Positions 29,474 through 39,069 of a DNA stretch of 52,671 nucleotides are shown one piece after another. The stretch lies in the IMG/VR virus record IMGVR_UViG_3300015195_000007, positions 1 to 52,671 of that record; one strand, written 5' to 3'. Source of the DNA: a virus. Each line of letters starts with the position of its first letter. Position 1 is the first letter of the stretch. Below the pieces are notes generated by a model, which was not told where the DNA came from, did not search any database, and was given only the letters and a program-made list of their open reading frames with translations. The position numbers and the translations under genes are program-made.

Positions 29474-31257
29474 GGAGCGGATACTTCTCTGATGGTATAG
29501 CCAACTTCGTGCAGGTGCCTAACTGGAGCGGTACTGCCTGCATCTGGAGAGCTCATGATTGTCGTGTAAGTTCCGGTATCACCGAACTTCACATACCATC
29601 TACGGCCGAAAGACCAGTCTTCGAGAAGTAACGCTCTGCCACTACCGACCAAAACCCATAGAGAGTTATAGTCAGTCAGAGTACGAGTGCGTATCTTGAT
29701 GGAGCCTTCGATTCCCTTCTGACCATCGCTTGTCCAGATTCCGGTATAGCGTCCCATCCCATCGAAGTTACCCTGCGGTTCTCTGCGACTGAATGTGAAG
29801 GGAGGGATTACTTCTATGGCCAGGTTCATGGCTGGGATCGTTGGGTCTTTCAGACGCCACTTTGATGCAACTAGAAGAGCGGTTGGCACGATTGTAGTCC
29901 AGCTACTGCTAGTCGTCTGTCCTGGTCCAATGATATGAGTAGCCCTAGCTCGGTATAGCACTGGCACCAGTGGAATCGTTTCGTAATCATAGTACAAAGA
30001 CTCTAGATTGACTACTGGTGCCATCACAGTTCCAACAGCCTTGATCGTGCTTGGATTTGCCATCATGTTGACGCCGGTTACGACCTTGACCGGATTTGTC
30101 TTCCCCACGCCTGCTACAATGGATGGTGCTGGACTAGTGATTAATACCGGTCCGCCTGTCACACTGATGAAGCTACCATTACGAACGTAAGCCCATGTGA
30201 CGCCACCGTCGTCACTTCGCTGTAGCTCGAAGTAATCAGAGCTCACAGCACCGCCGCTAGCCTTGAACTTCACTACATAGCAAGCATTGATGGGATCAGG
30301 AATGGCAGAGTTTGTTCCGGTTGTTCCCGGAGAAGGATAGTTCGTGCTGAAGCTAGAATACGCCCAAGACCCCCAGTTTCCATAACTGTTCACACTGCCC
30401 GTACGAACATAGGCACGATAGTTACTAAGATTGAAAAGAGCAGAACCAGTGAAAACACTTTGAGCTGCACTGAAAACAGTACCGCTGTCCCAGGCTGGAA
30501 CACTGGTGTCTGGACTGAATGATGGATCTAAATAGGTTGTATCACTAAATATCTTTACTTGATATCTTTCAAACGCATCGCCCTCCGGATCAATCGCTGT
30601 CCATGTTATCTGAGGGGTAGCAGTAACGGCCGTGCCGTTAGGTCCAGTGACGGTAGTAACCGGCGGAGCATTGTAAACAATATCTAGATATGCCTCATAT
30701 AGTTCATTATTCGTTATTGTCGTGAGCCAGGTACTCGTGTATGTTGAGAAATCTGCTATCATCTCTAGAGAAAAAGGAGAGGTGGTGGTAGGACTAGTGG
30801 GAAAACTTGCAAGAGATGCGTATTCAAATGAAGTACAAGGAGCTGCTGTCATGTTGCTGGTTCCCGCTCCACCGATAGCAGGTTGAGGACCACCAATATC
30901 TGTGTATGGAGCATAATACGTATTAAGATCATCTGGATCCAAGAGCAAAGCTTGAATCATTCCGCTACTCCAGCTCGGATTCGCAGGAGTCCACCATGTT
31001 CCTGATCCAAGAAACTTATGCCGAACTCTCATTGTGACACTTAAAATAATCGATCCGATTGGAATAGGAACTGGATTCCAAAACCATCGAACTTCAGAGG
31101 TATAGGCAGCAGTTCTATCTACGCAAAGCTGAATATAGGCTCCCGCACCGGCAGATCCATTAAGAATATCACCAACAGTAGCGCCTCCGACGAGAGTACC
31201 GTACTGAGCAATGTAACCGCCAGAAGCGGGACGAACTGTTATAGTCTGATTTGCCAT
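29470..31257 (-). CDS. minor tail protein with Fn3/Ig-like domain
   Basis: 595 residues. The N-terminal 200 are beta-rich (ITVRPASGGYIAQYG, SIILSVTMRVRHKF). A fibronectin III-like stretch lies around 205-300 (VTATPQITWTAIDPEGDAFE, FERYQVKIFSD). The C-terminal 150 contain MGRYTGIWTSDGQKGIEGSI and WSFGRRWYVKFG, resembling a distal-tail-like or receptor-contact domain. The position directly after the tape measure gene favours a distal tail protein. Confidence 0.7.
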   Translation of the reverse strand: MANQTITVRPASGGYIAQYGTLVGGATVGDILNGSAGAGAYIQLCVDRTAAYTSEVRWFWNPVPIPIGSIILSVTMRVRHKFLGSGTWWTPANPSWSSGMIQALLLDPDDLNTYYAPYTDIGGPQPAIGGAGTSNMTAAPCTSFEYASLASFPTSPTTTSPFSLEMIADFSTYTSTWLTTITNNELYEAYLDIVYNAPPVTTVTGPNGTAVTATPQITWTAIDPEGDAFERYQVKIFSDTTYLDPSFSPDTSVPAWDSGTVFSAAQSVFTGSALFNLSNYRAYVRTGSVNSYGNWGSWAYSSFSTNYPSPGTTGTNSAIPDPINACYVVKFKASGGAVSSDYFELQRSDDGGVTWAYVRNGSFISVTGGPVLITSPAPSIVAGVGKTNPVKVVTGVNMMANPSTIKAVGTVMAPVVNLESLYYDYETIPLVPVLYRARATHIIGPGQTTSSSWTTIVPTALLVASKWRLKDPTIPAMNLAIEVIPPFTFSRREPQGNFDGMGRYTGIWTSDGQKGIEGSIKIRTRTLTDYNSLWVLVGSGRALLLEDWSFGRRWYVKFGDTGTYTTIMSSPDAGSTAPVRHLHEVGYTIREVSAP

Positions 31258-31258
31258 G

Positions 31259-34200
31259 TTATCGTCCGTTCTTCGCTAGTACCTTACGCTCCACACCAGC
31301 CAAGGCTACCGTAACACCCCTGGTCACATGTTCAGCGATAATCTCACTGGCCTTGTCAAGATCTACATTGCTAGCGATACGAGCATCTACTGTCACCGGG
31401 ACCATGTAAGTGACCCTAGTTGGCCCGTCAGCCTGACCTACCGGCTCCCAATGCCGAGTGTTATTCACTGCCATAGTGGTGCTCTTCGGGGGTAGCCATC
31501 CTCCTCGGTCAAACGATACACCGCCCTGACCGTACCAGCCAGCAGACTGCTCATGTGCGAGAGCAGCGTTGGGAGTTCCGTAGCGAGAGGCGATGTAACC
31601 CAGCATCCATGCGATCTGCGTGCCAGGATCACTACCTCCAGCCTTCTGTCCGGCGAAGGGATACTTCGTCGGGGGCAGCGCCTGAGCGATGCCGTAGGCG
31701 GATGACGTGGGGTTCTGGGCAAACTGGTTGAAGCCAGCTTCTCTCATCTCGACAGCGTACAGAGCGGGCCACATTCCACCCCATCCTCTGGCTGCTGCCA
31801 TCTGCTGCATTAGTCTTTGATTATCTCCCAATCCTCCAGATCCCGGAGACTGGGGTGCCCCGACGTCTATGCCACTACTGACGGCAGAGGCAGAGGCGGT
31901 AGCAGTCGCCTGCTGATCAGTGATTCTTTTTGCGGCTACGTCATACAGAGCCTTGCTAGTTTTGATTGTTGGTATGATATTGACCATCTTATTCCCGGCA
32001 GCCATGAAATCTGAGAGAGTCAGCGGAGCTGTGATCCCTCCATCTGCGAAATGATGAACCCCAAAAATCTCAGCTACCCTTGCCAGAAGATCTAAACTAC
32101 CTTTTCTTTTATTTGGAGATAATGGGATATAAGCCTCTCCTCCCGTCTCTGGCTCGCCAAATACACGAAGCCTATGGGTGATTTGGGGAGAATGATCTTC
32201 ATACAATCCTCCTTGAGCATGAGACAATGGTCCCATCGTGGCGCCGTTCGGAAGAATATAATGCCAGTTCCCCGGAGCCACTTCCGTCCATTTCCCCGAC
32301 ACCGTATTCTGGAGCTTCAATCCATAACTATCAAGAATCTTTGAAGCTTTATCAACACCTATGCCTAGCTCATCAGCTAAGGCGGCAGCTCCTTCTTGTG
32401 TATAGGTTCGTATTTGACCAGGAAGATTACTAAAGTTACTTTGAACGATAGCCATGAATGTCTTCGTTCCTAATGCCGCATTGGTCATGAGATCATTGGC
32501 GAATCTTTGCCCAGACACTCCAGAATCTGTTGCCATCTTGTCTACCGCACCAGCGCCGTCCTTTCCCATTTTGATCATTTGATTAGCTACTCCGGGACCA
32601 TATCTTTCTGCTATTGTTTGGATATTCTTCCAGTAGTTTTCTTGATCTGTTATTTGAGTTTCCATCTTCTTCGATAGTTCGTCTAGACCTGTCTTCATCA
32701 TATCCAACCCACTATCAAATGTCGCTGCCGCTGCCGCCGTAGCTGGACCGGCAAGAGTCTTGTTTAGACTATCAGTAGCCGTACCTACCCCAAGGATTGC
32801 TTCCTTCAGGGCGAGCTCTGCAGCCGCTATCACATTAGGCTGGTCAGCTATCTGAACTCGAAGATCTGACAATGCTTGAACCGCAGTGGTAGTGGCATCA
32901 GTATTCGCAGCAACAGTATGAGTGGCGTCGGCCACATTCATCGTGGCCTCGGCTATGTTTCTTTGATTCTGTGGGGTCTTAGATGTAAGATCATTATATT
33001 TAGTCTGAGCATCAATCACGGCGTAGCCAGAGGTACGCACAGCATCCTGAGCCGTGACTAGATCACGAGTAGCCTGTGCGATCTCAACAGGTAGGGCGTG
33101 GTCCTGAGCTAGCTTCAGCTTGTCCTGTGCGACGACCACAGCCGCCACGGCGTCAGCCTGGCCGTTAAGAGTTCCGGTAAGTGCGATTTGAGCTTCGTCG
33201 ATGGTACGGGCTGGTGGCTTCTGAAGCTCTGTAAGAATCTTGGTGGCGTCAGCCAAAGCGTAGACCGACCGAGTCGTAGTTTCGTAACTAAGAGTGATTG
33301 CCCACTGTGCCGCTCTGACGTCTATAGAGAAGTTTTTCTGCTGAGCCACCAGCAGGGCGGCTCTGGCTGTCGTAACAGCCATGATAGCCTTTTGGATGGC
33401 GTACTGTCCCGTGAGAATAACGTCTGGGGTAGCCTTGGCTTGAGCCGTAGTGTTTGCGTTCGCCGCCGTAGCAGCCGCTTGATGAGCAGCAGTGATAGAT
33501 GCAAGTGCATCGGTTGGAGTAGCGTGCCACGCAGAAGCTAGAGTGGTTTGAAGCTCCTTTTGCGAATAGTTCATCGCATCGGTAGCGTCTTGGAGAAAGA
33601 TCTCAGCATCCCCTAAGCTGATAGCTGCACCCGCAGCGTTACCGTAGGTATTCTGAATAGCATTCAGGGCATCTTGTTGTTCTTTGGTTGCTCCGGCAGT
33701 GAGTTTTGTATCTAGTCCTAGGTTGGTTAGGGCTCCGGAGTATTGGGGGAAAATAGATAAAAGTTTTTGATATGTTTTCGTTTGTGCATCTAAGCCCTTA
33801 AATCCAAATCGAGCTTGCATATCAGCATCTTGGGAGAACTTCAATAGGGCATCGCCCGCCGCCTTGACATTTCCACCCGTCACCAAGGCGGCTAGAGCAG
33901 TATCAATAGCTTGCGCTTGTGTTTTCCATTTCCCACCTACTGCCTGAAGCTCAGCGCCGCCACCAAACTTCTGGGCTAATCCTTTGATTCCAGTGGCACT
34001 AATGAAAGAAGATTGATTTATTATGTTGCTAGAGGTTTTTGCTCCAGTAGCAAAATCCATTAGACTACTAGATAGCTCTTTCACCTTTGTATTCGTATGA
34101 GACCAGGCATCATTGATCTGAGCAAGGATCTGGAAAACTGCGATAGCAGTTCCAGCAATCGTCATTGCCTGTCCAAATCTGACTAGATTGGCACTAGCGG

Positions 34201-35791
34201 CTCCACTAGCTTTGTCTAGAATTCCCATGCTTGTAGCGGCACTCTTGAGCCCACCATTGAATCCTGTTATATCCAAAGTTTTCATTGCTAGTTTCATTAT
34301 TGCCCACATAGCCTGGGCACCCTTGATAACACCGCCAAGAACAAGGAGAGCGGCTGATAACCCGGCAACAGTTCCGATAACAGTCTTCACCCAGTCTGGA
34401 GTATCTTTAAGCATTCCCAAGAATCCACCAAGGAAAACGGTAATGAACCCCAGGATGGGAAGGAAGTGACGACCGATCTCAATGCCAACGCCGATCGTAG
34501 CGTTTTTGAAAACTCCTAGCTTCGTATTAACTGATTTTAACTGCTCGTTATAAGCGATGGTAGCAGCGCCCGCTCCATCTGTAGAATGATTCACACCATC
34601 TATTACGCTGGCTAGCTTTTCATTGCTAGTTCCAGTGATGGCAAGAACGCCATTCAAAGCACGAACATTGGGGAACAAATGACTCAGGGCAGTAGCATTA
34701 CCATTCACGGCAGCACTTACAGCCTTGACCGTACCTATGAATCCTATTTGACTTACGGCGGCTCCTACGGTTTCAAATCCCATTAAACGAACTACCTTAG
34801 ACAGATCATTACTTGGCTTGATTACAGCCTTGAAGGTAGCAGCTAGATACGTCGCACTCTCGGCGGCGCTTCCGGTGGCGTTCGCCATAATGGCATAGGA
34901 GGAGATTGTCTCTTTGAGAGATACGCCTGAGTTTCTGGCCAAGGCAATGAAAGATGTTAGCTGACCAGAAAGTTCCTGATAGTTGAACTGCCCCATTTTG
35001 ACGCCAGCCATCAGAACATTGGTCACCATAGCTGCATCACTAGCTGCTAATCCGTAAGCATTCAAAACAGTTACAAGAACACTTGCTGAGGTAGCTTCGT
35101 CACTAAGACCAGCGGCTGCACCTAGAGCTGCCTGTTTGGTGATAGTGATCACATCAGTGAGATTAGTAAATCCAGCACTCGCGATCTTATAAGCTCCCGC
35201 AGCTACGTCTTTGGCTGAGACCGGAAAGTTCTCTGAGATATGAAGCAGCGCAACGCTTAGTTTGTTGTATTGAGGCTCTGAATATCCTAAGAGGCTATTA
35301 ACATCTCTCATCCCTACTTCAAAATCTGCGGCAGCTTTGGTCGCCTTGTATAAGCCACCACCGATTGCTAGACCGAGTCCGATCGCTGCTTTATCAATAA
35401 ATCCTACTCCAAGAACCCCTCCCATCATAGCTCTTGTCATGGTGGTAGCGGCGACCTTGGCAGTATTGATTCCTGCTGTCATCGCTGCTTCTCCAAATGT
35501 TACTGCTATCTTTTGAACTTCTCTTGTTATTATTTTTCCGCCCCAAGCTGCCGCCGTTGCCATCTTGGCGAATGCAAACTCTACTGCCACCTGAAGCTTC
35601 TGAACGGCAGATTTAGGAGCTAACATCGCTAGTGCAGCTCCCGCAGCTATAACGGCGAAGGTAATCAAAACATCCTTCGCCATTTTACCTACAGATGAGA
35701 AGTTCCCCAGTGCCTTGCTCATCTGGTTCATGGGGTTCAAGAACTGATCGCTCTTGGCGACGAAGTTTACAGATACTTGCTGATCAGCCAT
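31259..35791 (-). CDS. tail tape measure protein with lysozyme-like domain
   Basis: 1510 residues, the largest gene of the window. It has an Ala/Gly/Val-rich helical start, a TP901-type core near 160-420 (MRDVNSLLGYSE, AKDVAAGAYKIASAGFTNLT), hydrophobic segments (ILGFITVFLGGFLGML) and long repeated helices with TATAQKA-type heptads. Near 1330-1410, MWPALYAVEMREAGFNQFAQ, SAYGIAQ and QIAWMLGYIASRYG match the SLT/lysozyme-like fold with its catalytic Glu. At about 0.15 nm per residue the tail would be about 220 nm long. The C-terminal enzyme may open peptidoglycan at infection. Confidence 0.92.
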   Translation of the reverse strand: MADQQVSVNFVAKSDQFLNPMNQMSKALGNFSSVGKMAKDVLITFAVIAAGAALAMLAPKSAVQKLQVAVEFAFAKMATAAAWGGKIITREVQKIAVTFGEAAMTAGINTAKVAATTMTRAMMGGVLGVGFIDKAAIGLGLAIGGGLYKATKAAADFEVGMRDVNSLLGYSEPQYNKLSVALLHISENFPVSAKDVAAGAYKIASAGFTNLTDVITITKQAALGAAAGLSDEATSASVLVTVLNAYGLAASDAAMVTNVLMAGVKMGQFNYQELSGQLTSFIALARNSGVSLKETISSYAIMANATGSAAESATYLAATFKAVIKPSNDLSKVVRLMGFETVGAAVSQIGFIGTVKAVSAAVNGNATALSHLFPNVRALNGVLAITGTSNEKLASVIDGVNHSTDGAGAATIAYNEQLKSVNTKLGVFKNATIGVGIEIGRHFLPILGFITVFLGGFLGMLKDTPDWVKTVIGTVAGLSAALLVLGGVIKGAQAMWAIMKLAMKTLDITGFNGGLKSAATSMGILDKASGAASANLVRFGQAMTIAGTAIAVFQILAQINDAWSHTNTKVKELSSSLMDFATGAKTSSNIINQSSFISATGIKGLAQKFGGGAELQAVGGKWKTQAQAIDTALAALVTGGNVKAAGDALLKFSQDADMQARFGFKGLDAQTKTYQKLLSIFPQYSGALTNLGLDTKLTAGATKEQQDALNAIQNTYGNAAGAAISLGDAEIFLQDATDAMNYSQKELQTTLASAWHATPTDALASITAAHQAAATAANANTTAQAKATPDVILTGQYAIQKAIMAVTTARAALLVAQQKNFSIDVRAAQWAITLSYETTTRSVYALADATKILTELQKPPARTIDEAQIALTGTLNGQADAVAAVVVAQDKLKLAQDHALPVEIAQATRDLVTAQDAVRTSGYAVIDAQTKYNDLTSKTPQNQRNIAEATMNVADATHTVAANTDATTTAVQALSDLRVQIADQPNVIAAAELALKEAILGVGTATDSLNKTLAGPATAAAAATFDSGLDMMKTGLDELSKKMETQITDQENYWKNIQTIAERYGPGVANQMIKMGKDGAGAVDKMATDSGVSGQRFANDLMTNAALGTKTFMAIVQSNFSNLPGQIRTYTQEGAAALADELGIGVDKASKILDSYGLKLQNTVSGKWTEVAPGNWHYILPNGATMGPLSHAQGGLYEDHSPQITHRLRVFGEPETGGEAYIPLSPNKRKGSLDLLARVAEIFGVHHFADGGITAPLTLSDFMAAGNKMVNIIPTIKTSKALYDVAAKRITDQQATATASASAVSSGIDVGAPQSPGSGGLGDNQRLMQQMAAARGWGGMWPALYAVEMREAGFNQFAQNPTSSAYGIAQALPPTKYPFAGQKAGGSDPGTQIAWMLGYIASRYGTPNAALAHEQSAGWYGQGGVSFDRGGWLPPKSTTMAVNNTRHWEPVGQADGPTRVTYMVPVTVDARIASNVDLDKASEIIAEHVTRGVTVALAGVERKVLAKNGR

Positions 35792-36071
35792 CTGGATTCT
35801 CCACTAGGCTCATGTAAACCCCGGTCATGTCTTCACCTGTCTTCTCGGCTGCCTTTTTCTCTTCCTCCAAGATTTGACAGCCCACACAGGCATTCACCCG
35901 AACGACATATGGATCTGGGAAAACATATCTTCCATTAGCGTCGAGCCAATCTGCAGGTACCGTACCGCAGTGAGGACATTTCTGACCTTCTGCCAGAGCC
36001 CACTGAAGAGCCTTGTCCTGATCTTCATCAGCCCAGCTAAGGAACTCAGAGTGCGGGATACCTTTCGGCAC
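35784..36071 (-). CDS. tail assembly chaperone, downstream (-1 frame) part
   Basis: If read alone it starts at GTG 36071 and gives 95 residues (MPKGIPHSEFLSWADEDQDK; CPHCG and CVGC form a zinc site). The same frame is open to the slip site at 36116 and would add RLRQDWRFALELGYCV, making a 292-residue fusion with the upstream chaperone. The HSEFLSW...DKAxxW core is typical of the GT-type second part in actinophages. It overlaps the tape measure start by 8 bases. Both parts would coat the tape measure during tail assembly. Confidence 0.8.
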   Translation of the reverse strand: MPKGIPHSEFLSWADEDQDKALQWALAEGQKCPHCGTVPADWLDANGRYVFPDPYVVRVNACVGCQILEEEKKAAEKTGEDMTGVYMSLVENPDG

Positions 36072-36085
36072 ACAATATCCCAGCT

Positions 36086-36661
36086 CTAGCGCAAACCTCC
36101 AGTCCTGCCTGAGCCTTTTGGGATATCAAGGATCCGATGCGTGCTGTTAGCTTCCATCGCACACATGAAAAGAGACATGGTCTCACTAGCTGACCAGTCT
36201 TCTCCTTCCCAAATGTCTTTGATATCTGCTTCGTCAAGGATCGGACTCACAAGACTAGCAGCCAGAAGAGCCGGAGGAAAAGAGTCAGGATTCCAGTTGA
36301 ATTCTCCGTCTCCTTGTTTCTTTGCTTGGGCAACTTGTTCTGGAGTCGGCTGATGATCCATCAGAAGAGTTTCGTATGCTCTCCGACCAATAGATCGGAA
36401 TACGAAGGTTTGGCTCTCTTCGTCTATGGCATCCTTGGCCTCGTTGAATTCAAGCTGGGCGTCTTGCATCTCTGTAATAGCTTGCTCTCTTTCTTCCTTC
36501 GGACGTTGCCTCTTGAGATCTGCCATTTGTTTGGCAGAATCAAGTCTATCCTTGGCTTCGGCAAAACGATCAGCTACTTCAGAATCGTAAGCTATCGTGA
36601 TCCGTTTGATGTTGGGCTGCTTCTTGCCCCGCTTGTAGTCCTGGGGGATAGGTCGGGTCAT
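36086..36661 (-). CDS. tail assembly chaperone, upstream part
   Basis: 191 residues from ATG 36661 (ATGA overlap with the tail tube gene); the frame extends upstream but into that gene. A basic N-terminus (YKRGKKQPNIKRITIAYDSE) and long helices precede FVFRSIGRRAYETLLMDHQP and ALLAASLVSPILDEADIK, the helical core of lambda G-type chaperones. It ends GSGRTGGLR after the slip site CCCAAAA. Located between tail tube and tape measure, as expected. Confidence 0.8.
   Translation of the reverse strand: MTRPIPQDYKRGKKQPNIKRITIAYDSEVADRFAEAKDRLDSAKQMADLKRQRPKEEREQAITEMQDAQLEFNEAKDAIDEESQTFVFRSIGRRAYETLLMDHQPTPEQVAQAKKQGDGEFNWNPDSFPPALLAASLVSPILDEADIKDIWEGEDWSASETMSLFMCAMEANSTHRILDIPKGSGRTGGLR
36116..36122 (-). 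other. -1 ribosomal slippery heptamer CCCAAAA
   Basis: On the minus strand the upstream chaperone reads ATC CCA AAA GGC, so the heptamer is in the X XXY YYZ phase required for -1 slipping. After the slip, AGG CTC AGG leads without a stop into the downstream chaperone frame. The zero-frame stop comes 10 codons later (TAG 36086-36088). This is the standard arrangement for siphovirus tail chaperones. Confidence 0.85.
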
Positions 36662-37152
36662 GCGACAAGCACAGCGGCTACGATCGGCGCTGCCGTGGGG
36701 GCCAGCTTCACGAGGTACTTGCTGGCTGCCGCCCCGCTGGCGTATTGCCTGGCGTTGCTGGACACCTGGACGGGCCACACATCGACCACATCTCCGATAG
36801 TTGGAATTCCACCAGTTACGCCTCCTTGGAATCCAGTGGCGCAGATGATTACCCATCCGATCGTTCCCTTGACGAACTTCGCCTTGATCGGGTTGACGGT
36901 CTTGTCCTCGTAGAAGGTGAGCATACAGTCAGCAATCGCATCTTCACCGGGGATTTTGGTGATGAGCACCTGAGACATGTCCGGAACGTCGATCGGGGTG
37001 TTGTCGAAGCTGAACCCCTGAATGTCGCTGAGCTGGCTAGTGACATCCAAGCCACCCGCACCGTTGAGCTCGCTGCACTTCGGCGCCGCCGGAGTTGAGT
37101 TGGTTGTGGTGAACAGGACGTCAGTAGCGCCCATCTGCATGAAGCGTGCCAC
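36658..37152 (-). CDS. major tail (tube) protein paralogue B
   Basis: 164 residues from GTG 37152. It shares with its neighbour (37170-37649) the blocks MQMG, QGFSFDNTPIDVPDMS, LITKIPGEDAIADCMLTFYE and VWPVQVSS, then ARQYASGAAASKY. Central sequence is beta-rich, as expected for a tail tube subunit. The N-terminal loop and the segment after LTFYEDK differ most. The two copies probably arose by duplication. Which one is the main tube cannot be told from the sequence. Confidence 0.75.
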   Translation of the reverse strand: MARFMQMGATDVLFTTTNSTPAAPKCSELNGAGGLDVTSQLSDIQGFSFDNTPIDVPDMSQVLITKIPGEDAIADCMLTFYEDKTVNPIKAKFVKGTIGWVIICATGFQGGVTGGIPTIGDVVDVWPVQVSSNARQYASGAAASKYLVKLAPTAAPIVAAVLVA

Positions 37153-37169
37153 GGTAAGATTCCTTCCGG

Positions 37170-37649
37170 TTAGGTGAGAGCCCGGTCTACGACCGGAGCC
37201 TGCCGAGGGGCGAACTTGACGATGTACTTCGACGCTGCTGCTCCGCTGGCGTATTGCCGAGCACTAGAAGATACCTGAACCGGCCACACGTCACACTTAT
37301 CAGCGATGGCTGGAATGGCACCGGCGATTCCGTACCCGAAGATGACAACGAATCCGATCGTTCCCTTGACCAGCGCCGTTTTGGCCGGGTTGGAGACCTT
37401 GTCCTCGTAGAACGTCAACATGCAGTCAGCGATGGCGTCCTCACCAGGGATCTTCGTGATCAGTGGGTTGGACATGTCCGGAACGTCGATCGGGGTGTTG
37501 TCGAAGCTGAACCCCTGAAGGTCACTCAGTTGAGGAGTAAGTTCGACACCTGCGTTAACCTCTGTCGCAAGCACCGCAGCCAGAGTACTGCTGGCGATGG
37601 TGAGCACCCACCAGCACTTCGTGGTGCCCATTTGCATGAATCGTGTCAT
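37170..37649 (-). CDS. major tail (tube) protein paralogue A
   Basis: 159 residues from ATG 37649, in an ATGA overlap with the small upstream gene. It shares long blocks with paralogue B, including the FDNTPIDVPDMS and PGEDAIADCMLTFYE stretches. The N-terminal 30 residues are different and hydrophobic (CWWVLTIASSTLAAVLATEV). Tail tube subunits of siphoviruses are of this size and sit between the tail terminator and chaperone genes. One of the pair may form the tube and the other a tip or cap section. Confidence 0.75.
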   Translation of the reverse strand: MTRFMQMGTTKCWWVLTIASSTLAAVLATEVNAGVELTPQLSDLQGFSFDNTPIDVPDMSNPLITKIPGEDAIADCMLTFYEDKVSNPAKTALVKGTIGFVVIFGYGIAGAIPAIADKCDVWPVQVSSSARQYASGAAASKYIVKFAPRQAPVVDRALT

Positions 37650-37816
37650 ACTGACTCTCCTTCAACTGGCGGAGGCGTCCACTCTCGGATTGTCCAGCCC
37701 TTCTCGGACCAGACCTCATCGAATGAACTCTTGTGGACGAGCGGTGGTTCCTGCTCCGTACCCTGAGTGTGAGGCAGGTCCGGGTGACTGATGTATACCC
37801 AATCTTGCTCTGCCAT
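37646..37816 (-). CDS. small conserved head-tail region protein, 56 aa
   Basis: ATG at 37816 overlaps the stop of the tail terminator gene (TAATG) and the TGA overlaps the next ATG (ATGA). The sequence is MAEQDWVYISHPDLPHT, then FDEVWSEKGWTIREW. The vwxexGW motif recalls small actinophage proteins encoded just before the tail tube gene. Function unknown. Confidence 0.6.
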   Translation of the reverse strand: MAEQDWVYISHPDLPHTQGTEQEPPLVHKSSFDEVWSEKGWTIREWTPPPVEGESV

Positions 37817-38226
37817 TACATACCTGCTTTCACTCGATAAACGTCCTGGATTTGCCAGAGGTCTTCCCCGCCAGGAAGTATAGCGCCAAGCCGTAAGCTG
37901 GCCCTATCTTGAACGAATCCGCCAGTAACAGGAATGGGATATTTATAGCCGCCTGGCCCTCGAGAGATCATGATATCTCTAACTCGTTCAGCCATCCACG
38001 TTACCTGCCTGGCGTCACGGCCGAGGCTGGTAATCTGATAGTTCCACCATCTGTCTTCCTCTGGGCTGTTCCAGGTTCCTTCGCCAGGAGGACCGCCTTG
38101 CGGATACAGAATAGCATATGGCATCGTTAGATCTATCGGAGACGTAGCCAGACCTATTGATCTTCCGCTGGCTGTAGCCAGTATTCCCTGAACAGCTATA
38201 TCAAGATCACTTTTTAGCAGCATCAT
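37816..38226 (-). CDS. tail terminator-like protein
   Basis: 136 residues from ATG 38226 (or 38223), inside the end of the HK97 gp10-like gene by about 20 bases. MPYAILYPQGGPPGEGTWN, WWNYQITSLGRDARQVTWMA and ERVRDIMI match the gpU-type fold: a beta sheet and one helix for measuring tail end position. Order (neck protein, terminator, tube) supports this. It caps the tail tube when it reaches full length. Confidence 0.65.
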   Translation of the reverse strand: MMLLKSDLDIAVQGILATASGRSIGLATSPIDLTMPYAILYPQGGPPGEGTWNSPEEDRWWNYQITSLGRDARQVTWMAERVRDIMISRGPGGYKYPIPVTGGFVQDRASLRLGAILPGGEDLWQIQDVYRVKAGM

Positions 38227-38653
38227 TCCACCACACAGGAACAGCATTTTGAAGAGCCTGGAGATATTCTGGCTCCGTTACGTCTACGGCTGGTTGCCAA
38301 TGCGGGAATGGAGGCTGGTCGTATATTCGTCCAAGACTATCTGCCCCTACAAATCCGTACTCTAGCCGAGCGGCATACGGAGAGTTCGTACTAACCGTGG
38401 CATCTCCGTACCCTAATCCAGTTCCGAAGGAACTCTGAGACCCTTCTTCTACATGAATACTATTGACATATTCTCCGGTAACTATCTCTGGTCCAGGAGC
38501 TCCGCTTGCATTGTGAACAACTCGATCCTTAAGAACATCGGCGTATTGTCTTGTTATTTCTTTGATGCCCTTTGCCATGTTTACCTTGAACTGATCGAAC
38601 TGTTTCCGAGTTAGCTCTACTTGACTAATATCTATGCTAAACATGTCTCCCAT
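38207..38653 (-). CDS. HK97 gp10-like neck protein
   Basis: 148 residues. LTRKQFDQFKVNMAKGIKE, a helix ADVLKDRVVHNASGAPG and AARLEYGFVG follow the HK97 gp10 family, which joins head and tail. The last residues overlap the next gene. Location between head-closure and tail terminator genes fits. Confidence 0.75.
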   Translation of the reverse strand: MGDMFSIDISQVELTRKQFDQFKVNMAKGIKEITRQYADVLKDRVVHNASGAPGPEIVTGEYVNSIHVEEGSQSSFGTGLGYGDATVSTNSPYAARLEYGFVGADSLGRIYDQPPFPHWQPAVDVTEPEYLQALQNAVPVWWNDAAKK

Positions 38654-39069
38654 TAGGTTGGGACCTTAGTGAACTTGTGAAGGAGAAATCTACGAGAGAC
38701 GCTATAGGTGCTGGTCTCTGCATCTTCACGAACAGTGAACATTTGCTTTACAAGATTGGGATTGTTGCTACTGACGACAGTAACTAGATCCTTTGGAAGA
38801 ATCTCTCCCAAGAATCGCAGCGGCAAAGTCAGCCAGACACTAACGTCGATGCTAAGCGCACCGCCTTCTGAGCTTGATCTGGCTGTGGGTCTGGTGGTCT
38901 TCAGAGAGGCGATACTACATGGGCCTTGATATATCTTGATGCGTGCAGCCGACGTATAGGTTCCAAGTACAGGGTCGAAAACATCTGCCTCGGCATCTCG
39001 ATCAATGAGACAAGTATCTATTAGGATCTTGTCCATGATCGCCAGGATGGGGGAAACATCAAGAAGCAT
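38653..39069 (-). CDS. DUF6093-like head closure protein
   Basis: 138 residues; overlaps the preceding gene (39059-39301) by 11 bases. The pattern CLIDRDAEADVFDPVLGTY ... YQGPCSIASLK ... LTLPLRFLGEILPKDLVTVV is typical of DUF6093 proteins in actinophage head-tail joining regions (beta-rich). Probably closes the portal exit before tail attachment. Confidence 0.7.
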   Translation of the reverse strand: MLLDVSPILAIMDKILIDTCLIDRDAEADVFDPVLGTYTSAARIKIYQGPCSIASLKTTRPTARSSSEGGALSIDVSVWLTLPLRFLGEILPKDLVTVVSSNNPNLVKQMFTVREDAETSTYSVSRRFLLHKFTKVPT

